This document shows, one piece after another, positions 14,476-18,364 of a stretch of DNA of 18,364 nt. Both the position numbers and the translations under genes were made by a program. The notes below the pieces were generated by a model. The model had not been told where the DNA came from, made no database searches, and saw only the letters and a program-made list of their open reading frames with translations. The stretch's first letter is position 1. Every line of letters starts with the position of its first letter. The stretch is from Rickettsiales bacterium. Its GTDB lineage: Bacteria; Pseudomonadota; Alphaproteobacteria; Rickettsiales; UBA1997. Location of the stretch: assembly GCA_947425005.1 (NCBI GenBank), contig CANDYP010000014.1, forward strand, positions 1 to 18,364. Direction: 5' to 3'.

Positions 14476-15072
14476 ATGACACAATTAAAATTATTTTCAG
14501 CGGCAATTCTTGCTTTCACGCTTGCAAGCAAAACATCTTTTGCTGAAGCGAATACTTACGCAATCGAACCTAATCACACTAGCGTAGTGTGGTTTGCCAG
14601 CCATTTTGGCTTCTCTAATCCGTCGGGAAAATTTCCGGATATTTCTGGCAGCATTGTGTTTGACGAATCTAAGCCGGAAAAATCTGTGGTAAATGTGACG
14701 ATTAATACAACCAGCTTGGTCACAGGTCTTTCTAAGTTCGACACCCATTTGAAAAGTGCCGATTTTTTTGACGTAGAAAAATTTCCGACTGCAAAATTTG
14801 TCAGCAAAAAAATTAAAGTTAGCGGCAAAGACAAAGCTAAAATCGAAGGTGATTTGACAATGCACGGCGTTACTAAGTTGGTGGTTTTGGATGCTAAGTT
14901 AAACAAGTTGGGAGTGAGCCCGATTACTCAGTTGCCAACCATTGGGCTCAGCGCCACGGCGGTGATTGCTCGTTCAGACTTTGGTTTGAATTACGCACTT
15001 CCTGGTGTTTCGGATAAGGTGAATCTTGTGATTGAAGTTGAGGCGAATATTGCGCCGAAGGTTGGGGAGTAG
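14476..15072 (+). CDS. YceI-family periplasmic lipid/isoprenoid-binding protein
   Basis: A 198-residue secreted protein of the YceI lipocalin-like family, which binds polyisoprenoids such as ubiquinone precursors. ATG 14476 gives a clean signal peptide (Lys at position 4, hydrophobic core, then SKTSFA before EANTY); an in-frame ATG at 14422 would place 18 extra polar residues ahead of it and is rejected. The mature protein starts with YAIEPNHTSVVWFASHFGFS and continues with GSIVFDESKPEKSVVNVTI, FDTHLKSADFFDVEKFPTA and GDLTMHGVTK, all standard YceI landmarks; a late LNYALPGVSDKV segment closes the domain. The cytochrome bd genes lie downstream and YceI proteins are sometimes found near quinone-linked respiratory genes, so a role in quinone handling is plausible but unproven. 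It may be controlled through the palindrome upstream. Confidence 0.93.
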   Translation: MTQLKLFSAAILAFTLASKTSFAEANTYAIEPNHTSVVWFASHFGFSNPSGKFPDISGSIVFDESKPEKSVVNVTINTTSLVTGLSKFDTHLKSADFFDVEKFPTAKFVSKKIKVSGKDKAKIEGDLTMHGVTKLVVLDAKLNKLGVSPITQLPTIGLSATAVIARSDFGLNYALPGVSDKVNLVIEVEANIAPKVGE

Positions 15073-15132
15073 AGGAGGTTGAGTTTAGGGCGGGAGAGTA
15101 CTGAGTTTGGGGCTAGAGAGAATACCGAGTTC

Positions 15133-15228
15133 GGGACGAAAAACCCCCCTACCCCCCTTATCAGGGGGGCTTGATCGAGTTCGGTTTAAAGCCCCCCTGA
15201 TAAGGGGGGTAGGGGGGTTTTTCGTCCC
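15133..15228. repeat. Family A palindromic repeat, copy 4 (perfect 38-nt arms)
   Basis: Left arm 15133-15170 and right arm 15191-15228 are perfect 38-nt reverse complements with a 20-nt spacer whose sequence resembles copy 2. Each arm holds CCCCCC-TTATCA-GGGGGG. It ends in five T's then CGTCCC. Beyond the arms, weaker mirror symmetry extends over about 15072-15284 with three degenerate tandem units on each side. It fills the yceI-cydA gap; a terminator role for yceI is possible but not demonstrated. Confidence 0.97.
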
Positions 15229-15333
15229 AAACTCAGTATTTTCCCCGTCCCAAATCTCCTCTTGCCCCACACTCAAACCTCCCTACGGTCGAAAAATCTC
15301 CACTAATTCAGAGTTTAATTTTCTTCCTCAGAC

Positions 15334-16647
15334 ATGCCTTTTGACCCAATCCTCCTAGCCCGCATCCAGTTCGCCTTCACCATCAGTTTCCACATTATTT
15401 TCCCCGCTTTCACCATTGGACTCGCCGGATATTTAACCTGCGTCGAAGCCCTCTACCTCAAAACCAAAGATTCAACTTACCAAGAAATCTACAAATTCTG
15501 GGTCAAAATTTTTGCGATTATTTTCGGGATGGGCGTGGTTTCTGGCGTGGTTTTGTCTTACGAAATCGGCACCAATTGGGCCGGATTTTCTTTTCGCACC
15601 GGCAATGTTTTAGGTCCACTACTTGGCTTCGAAGTGCTCACCGCCTTCTTCCTCGAGGCTTCATTTTTAGGAATAATGTTGTTCGGCTGGAATAAAGTCG
15701 GGCCCAAAATGCACTTTGCTTCCACAATAATTGTGGCGATTGGCACTTTAATTTCGGCATTTTGGATTTTAGCGGCCAATAGCTGGATGCAGACCCCGCA
15801 AGGCTTCACGATTCACAACGGAATTTTTTATCCGGCTAATTGGTTGGAAATTATTTTTAATCCCTCCTTCATTTACCGCTTCGGCCACATGCTGGTGGCC
15901 ACCTATTTAACCTGTGCCTTCGTGGTTTGCGGCGTTTCGGCCTGGTTGTTGTGGAAGAAAAAATCGCCAGCTCACGCCCGCGTAATGTTTAAAATGGCAC
16001 TGACTTTCATTGTGATTTTTGTGCCGTTGCAAATTTTTATTGGTGACTTACACGGGCTGAACACTCTACGTCACCAGCCCGCTAAAGTCGCGGCAATGGA
16101 AGGAATTTGGGAAACAGAAAAAGGCGCGCCTTTAACGCTATTTGGCATTCCTGACGAAGAATCTGAAACTACAAAATACGCCATTAAAATTCCTAAACTG
16201 GCCAGTTTGATTTTGACTCACGACGCTGAGGGCGAAATTGCCGGATTAAAATCCTTCCCCAAAGATGAGCGACCGCCAGTGGCGCCGGTGTTTTTCAGCT
16301 TTCGCGTAATGGTCGGGATGGGGATGTTAATGCTGCTGACGGCTGTGGTGGCGGTTTTTTTGAATTTGCGCAAAAAACTTTTTGACACAAAATGGTTTCA
16401 ATTCTGGTGCATGTTGATGACGCCGAGCGGCTTTATTGCTTTGTTGGCGGGCTGGTTTGTGACCGAGATTGGTCGTCAGCCTTACGTGGTTTACGGGCTT
16501 TTAAAAACGCGAGATGCCGCGTCGGCGCTGTCGTCGGAGCAGGTGCTGTTTTCGCTGATTAGTTTTGTGGTGGTTTATTTTGTGATTTTCGGCGCCGCGA
16601 CTTTTTATATTTTGAAGCTGTTGGCTAAGGGGCCGCAGAAGAGTTAA
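15334..16647 (+). CDS. cydA: Cytochrome bd-type ubiquinol oxidase subunit I, CIO-like short Q-loop form
   Basis: Inner-membrane quinol oxidase subunit carrying hemes b558, b595 and d; it reduces O2 to water with quinol electrons and often supports respiration at low oxygen or in the presence of inhibitors. The protein has 437 residues and about nine membrane segments. His20 (ISFHIIFP) matches the heme ligand His19 of E. coli, His185 (YRFGHM) matches His186, and Met326 (FRVMVGMG) matches Met393. Glu100 and Glu108 (GFEVLTAFFLEASF) are the conserved proton-path acids, and KVAAMEG (251-257) is the quinol-binding segment. The Q-loop is short, and KIPKLASLILTH plus GRQPYVVYG are typical of cyanide-insensitive (CioA) oxidases rather than E. 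coli CydA (522 residues). cydB follows after a 151-nt gap filled by an inverted repeat. Confidence 0.96.
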   Translation: MPFDPILLARIQFAFTISFHIIFPAFTIGLAGYLTCVEALYLKTKDSTYQEIYKFWVKIFAIIFGMGVVSGVVLSYEIGTNWAGFSFRTGNVLGPLLGFEVLTAFFLEASFLGIMLFGWNKVGPKMHFASTIIVAIGTLISAFWILAANSWMQTPQGFTIHNGIFYPANWLEIIFNPSFIYRFGHMLVATYLTCAFVVCGVSAWLLWKKKSPAHARVMFKMALTFIVIFVPLQIFIGDLHGLNTLRHQPAKVAAMEGIWETEKGAPLTLFGIPDEESETTKYAIKIPKLASLILTHDAEGEIAGLKSFPKDERPPVAPVFFSFRVMVGMGMLMLLTAVVAVFLNLRKKLFDTKWFQFWCMLMTPSGFIALLAGWFVTEIGRQPYVVYGLLKTRDAASALSSEQVLFSLISFVVVYFVIFGAATFYILKLLAKGPQKS

Positions 16648-16656
16648 TACTGAGTC

Positions 16657-16770
16657 TGGCAGTGGACCCCGGAACAAGTCCGGGGTGACAGATCGGGGGA
16701 AGATCTCTCCACACTCTGTCACCCAGGACCACACTCTGTCACCCCGGACTTGTTCCGGGGTCCACTGCCA
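16657..16770. repeat. Family B inverted pair between cydA and cydB
   Basis: Two perfect reverse-complement arms of 36 nt (16657-16692 and 16735-16770), each containing the ACCCCGGA/TCCGGGGT hairpin and ending outward in TGGCAGTGG. The loop region contains a 16-nt direct repeat, CCACACTCTGTCACCC, at 16709-16724 and 16729-16744; the second copy runs into the right arm. The structure lies inside what should be a cydAB operon, so it could tune relative expression or stabilise one message segment. Confidence 0.97.
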
Positions 16771-16798
16771 AACTTAAAACTAAATTTAAAACAAAAAC

Positions 16799-17809
16799 AT
16801 GTTCGACCTCTCCCCATTCCTCAATCTCCCATTAATCTTCGGCTGCATCCTCGCCCTTGCAATCTTCCTCTACGTCCTGCTCGACGGCTTCGATCTCGGT
16901 GTCGGCATCCTCTTCCCCTTCGCCCCCTCCGACGAGTGCCGCAGCAAAATGATGAACTCAATCGCGCCTTTCTGGGACGGCAACGAAACCTGGCTAGTCC
17001 TTGGCGGAGGAGGGCTCTTCGCTGCTTTCCCGCTCGCTTACTCAATCATCATGCCGACCTTTTACATCCCGATCATCCTCATGCTTTTGGGATTAATTTT
17101 CCGTGGCGTCGCGCTGGAATTCCGCTCCAAAGCCGAATTCAAAAACGAACAAAAAATCTGGGATTATTCTTTCCATTTCGGCTCGCTAATTGCCGCTTTT
17201 TTCCAAGGCGTAATGTTGGGCTCTTTCATTCAAGGTTTAGAAAATTCTGCGGGAAATTCTTGGGGCTGGCTCAATGCCTTTTCTTTAATGACGGGAGTGG
17301 CGATGATCTTCGGCTACGCGCTGATCGGCAGCACTTGGCTAATCATGAAAACGCACGGAAAAACTCAAGATTGGGCACGTCGTGTCGCCTTTTACGTGCT
17401 AGCTTTTGTGGCTTTTTTTACGGCTTTGGTAAGCGGCTGGACGCCGTTTTTAAACGAAGAAATTTTTGTCAGATGGTTCTCAAAACCAAATATTTTTTAT
17501 CTGGCGCTGATTCCATTTTTAACAATTTTGACTTTTGTTTTTTTGATCAAAAGCCTGCTCGCTAAAAAAGAAATTCAGCCATTTTGTCTGACGATATTTT
17601 TATTTATTTTGTGTTACGCGGGCCTGGCGATCAGCCTATTTCCTTACATCGCGCCCTATCAGCTTTCTTTTACTGAGGCCGCGGCGGCGCCTACTTCTTT
17701 GTCATTTCTATTCGTCGGAGTCGCAATAATTCTGCCAATAATTTTGTGCTACACCGCTTTTTCTTACTACGTTTTCCGCGGAAAATCGTCGCACGAAAAA
17801 ATGTATTAG
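16799..17809 (+). CDS. cydB: Cytochrome bd-type ubiquinol oxidase subunit II
   Basis: Second structural subunit of the bd oxidase, 336 residues with about eight hydrophobic membrane segments. FLYVLLDGFDLGVGILFPF (residues about 23-41) and MNSIAPFWDGNETWLVLGGGGLFAAFP are the characteristic CydB motifs; their Asp and Glu residues lie on the conserved proton/structural path. FRGVALEFRSK is also conserved. A hydrophilic tail, RGKSSHEKMY, ends the protein. CydB holds no catalytic heme in most members but is needed for complex assembly with CydA. The start is ATG 16799 after an A-rich leader (ACAAAAAC) with no clear Shine-Dalgarno. No small cydX-like frame was recognised after it: the stop overlaps a gene on the opposite strand. 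The assembly transporter CydDC is not in this window. Confidence 0.95.
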   Translation: MFDLSPFLNLPLIFGCILALAIFLYVLLDGFDLGVGILFPFAPSDECRSKMMNSIAPFWDGNETWLVLGGGGLFAAFPLAYSIIMPTFYIPIILMLLGLIFRGVALEFRSKAEFKNEQKIWDYSFHFGSLIAAFFQGVMLGSFIQGLENSAGNSWGWLNAFSLMTGVAMIFGYALIGSTWLIMKTHGKTQDWARRVAFYVLAFVAFFTALVSGWTPFLNEEIFVRWFSKPNIFYLALIPFLTILTFVFLIKSLLAKKEIQPFCLTIFLFILCYAGLAISLFPYIAPYQLSFTEAAAAPTSLSFLFVGVAIILPIILCYTAFSYYVFRGKSSHEKMY

Positions 17810-18364
17810 TGCGAAAAAATATCCACTGATCCGAACCCTTGTAGATCAAGCTTAGTGCGGGCTGGCAAGAATTTTACGCAGGCTTGAAAAATTTCCATTC
17901 TGTTTTCTCTCTTCAACATTTCGTCAAGTCGCACTTTCAATTGGTGCAAATGCAAAACGTCGGAAGCGGCGTAATCTTGCTGTTTGGTGGTGATTTCAGG
18001 ATTTCCCCAATCAGAAGATTGCTGTTTTTTGGAAAGCTCCACTCCCAAAATTTCGTCGCACAAAGATTTTAAACCGTGAGCATCGGTGTAAGTGCGCACT
18101 AGGCGGGAAGCGATTTTGGTGCAGTAAATATTTTGTACTTCAACTTTTAAATAATGCTGCAAAGCCGCCAAATCAAAGCGGGCGAAGTGGAAGATTTTTT
18201 GAATATTTTCGTCAGCTAAAAGTTTGCACAAATTCGGTGCGTTGTAATTTCCCTTCTCGAACTGCACTAGGTGGGCATCGCCGTCGCCGGCAGAAATTTG
18301 TACTAAGCACAGGCGATCCCGAAGGATGTTGAGGCCCATGGTCTCGGAGTCGATGGCGACGGAG
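17806..18364 (-). CDS. rnd: Short RNase D-type 3'-5' exonuclease, N-terminus beyond window edge
   Basis: Minus-strand DEDD exonuclease fragment of 185 residues; the frame is open at the right edge. It begins SVAIDSETMGL, giving exo motif I (Asp and Glu of IDSET). Exo II is FHFARFDLAALQHYL, with Asp. Exo III is YAASDVLHLHQL, with Tyr-x3-Asp, so it is a DEDDy enzyme. YCTKIASRLVRTYTDAHGLKSLC and SKKQQSSDWG between them are the typical alphaproteobacterial RNase D wording. The protein ends shortly after exo III (LDLQGFGSVDIFSH) with no HRDC domain, so it is the compact form of about 200 residues rather than the two-HRDC E. coli Rnd. It probably trims tRNA and other structured RNA 3' ends. An internal ATG at 18339 is not the start because motif I lies upstream of it. 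It converges on cydB with a 4-nt overlap. Confidence 0.93.
   Translation of the reverse strand, partial: SVAIDSETMGLNILRDRLCLVQISAGDGDAHLVQFEKGNYNAPNLCKLLADENIQKIFHFARFDLAALQHYLKVEVQNIYCTKIASRLVRTYTDAHGLKSLCDEILGVELSKKQQSSDWGNPEITTKQQDYAASDVLHLHQLKVRLDEMLKRENRMEIFQACVKFLPARTKLDLQGFGSVDIFSH

Noticed and set aside
9205..15228. Family A repeats as a CRISPR array
   Set aside because: Copies are kilobases apart, palindromic, and share their spacer sequence; there is no regular repeat-spacer pattern and no cas gene.
16750..17565. 271-codon plus-strand frame overlapping cydB
   Set aside because: Arg/Pro/Leu-rich translation typical of an off-frame reading of cydB; the cydB frame carries all the family motifs.

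Overview
The window reads as a chromosomal segment of an alphaproteobacterium, most likely from Rickettsiales or a related lineage. The best taxonomic clue is valyl-tRNA synthetase: it is the archaeal-type, short C-terminus enzyme that I associate with Rickettsia. A YfgM-like/BamB gene pair, a short HRDC-less RNase D on the minus strand and an AT-leaning composition (runs of A/T, few strong Shine-Dalgarno sites) agree with this. The placement rests on remembered family features, not on a database search.

Region 1 (1-7398) is a tightly packed plus-strand surface-polysaccharide operon of eight genes that overlap or lie 1-6 nt apart. They are: CDP-glucose 4,6-dehydratase (rfbG, 5' end outside the window), a GT2 glycosyltransferase, a GT10 (fucosyltransferase-fold) glycosyltransferase, an RfbH/ColD-type PLP sugar 3-dehydratase, an extended SDR sugar epimerase/reductase, glucose-1-phosphate cytidylyltransferase (rfbF), and the two halves of a split transketolase. 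RfbF and RfbG make CDP-4-keto-6-deoxyglucose and the PLP enzyme would remove the 3-hydroxyl. The transketolase pair plus the SDR suggest that a two-carbon ketol unit is added to the 4-keto sugar and then reduced, giving a branched-chain 3,6-dideoxy octose. This resembles yersiniose/caryophyllose logic but uses a transketolase in place of the pyruvate-dependent enzyme. This is the most interesting candidate system here and it is an inference.

Region 2 (7437-13448) is housekeeping: folD, a YfgM-like membrane-anchored TPR protein, the outer-membrane assembly lipoprotein BamB, and valS. Region 3 (13668-18364) holds 3-methyladenine DNA glycosylase, a secreted YceI-family protein, the two subunits of a CIO-type (short Q-loop) cytochrome bd oxidase, and a convergent partial RNase D gene that overlaps cydB by 4 nt.

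From about 9.2 kb onward the gaps between genes are filled with palindromic repeats, which are absent from the sugar operon. Family A is a C6/G6-rich inverted repeat with 33-38 nt arms at four loci (9205, 10709, 13478, 15133). One copy is split by a 54-nt AT-rich double hairpin, and one sits inside a roughly 210-nt larger symmetric structure. Family B is built on ACCCCGGA-ACAAG-TCCGGGGT and occurs singly at 14221 and as a 36-nt inverted pair between cydA and cydB. A short palindromic segment also appears to have inserted in frame into valS, reminiscent of Rickettsia palindromic elements. No tRNA, rRNA, CRISPR array, transposase or phage gene was seen.
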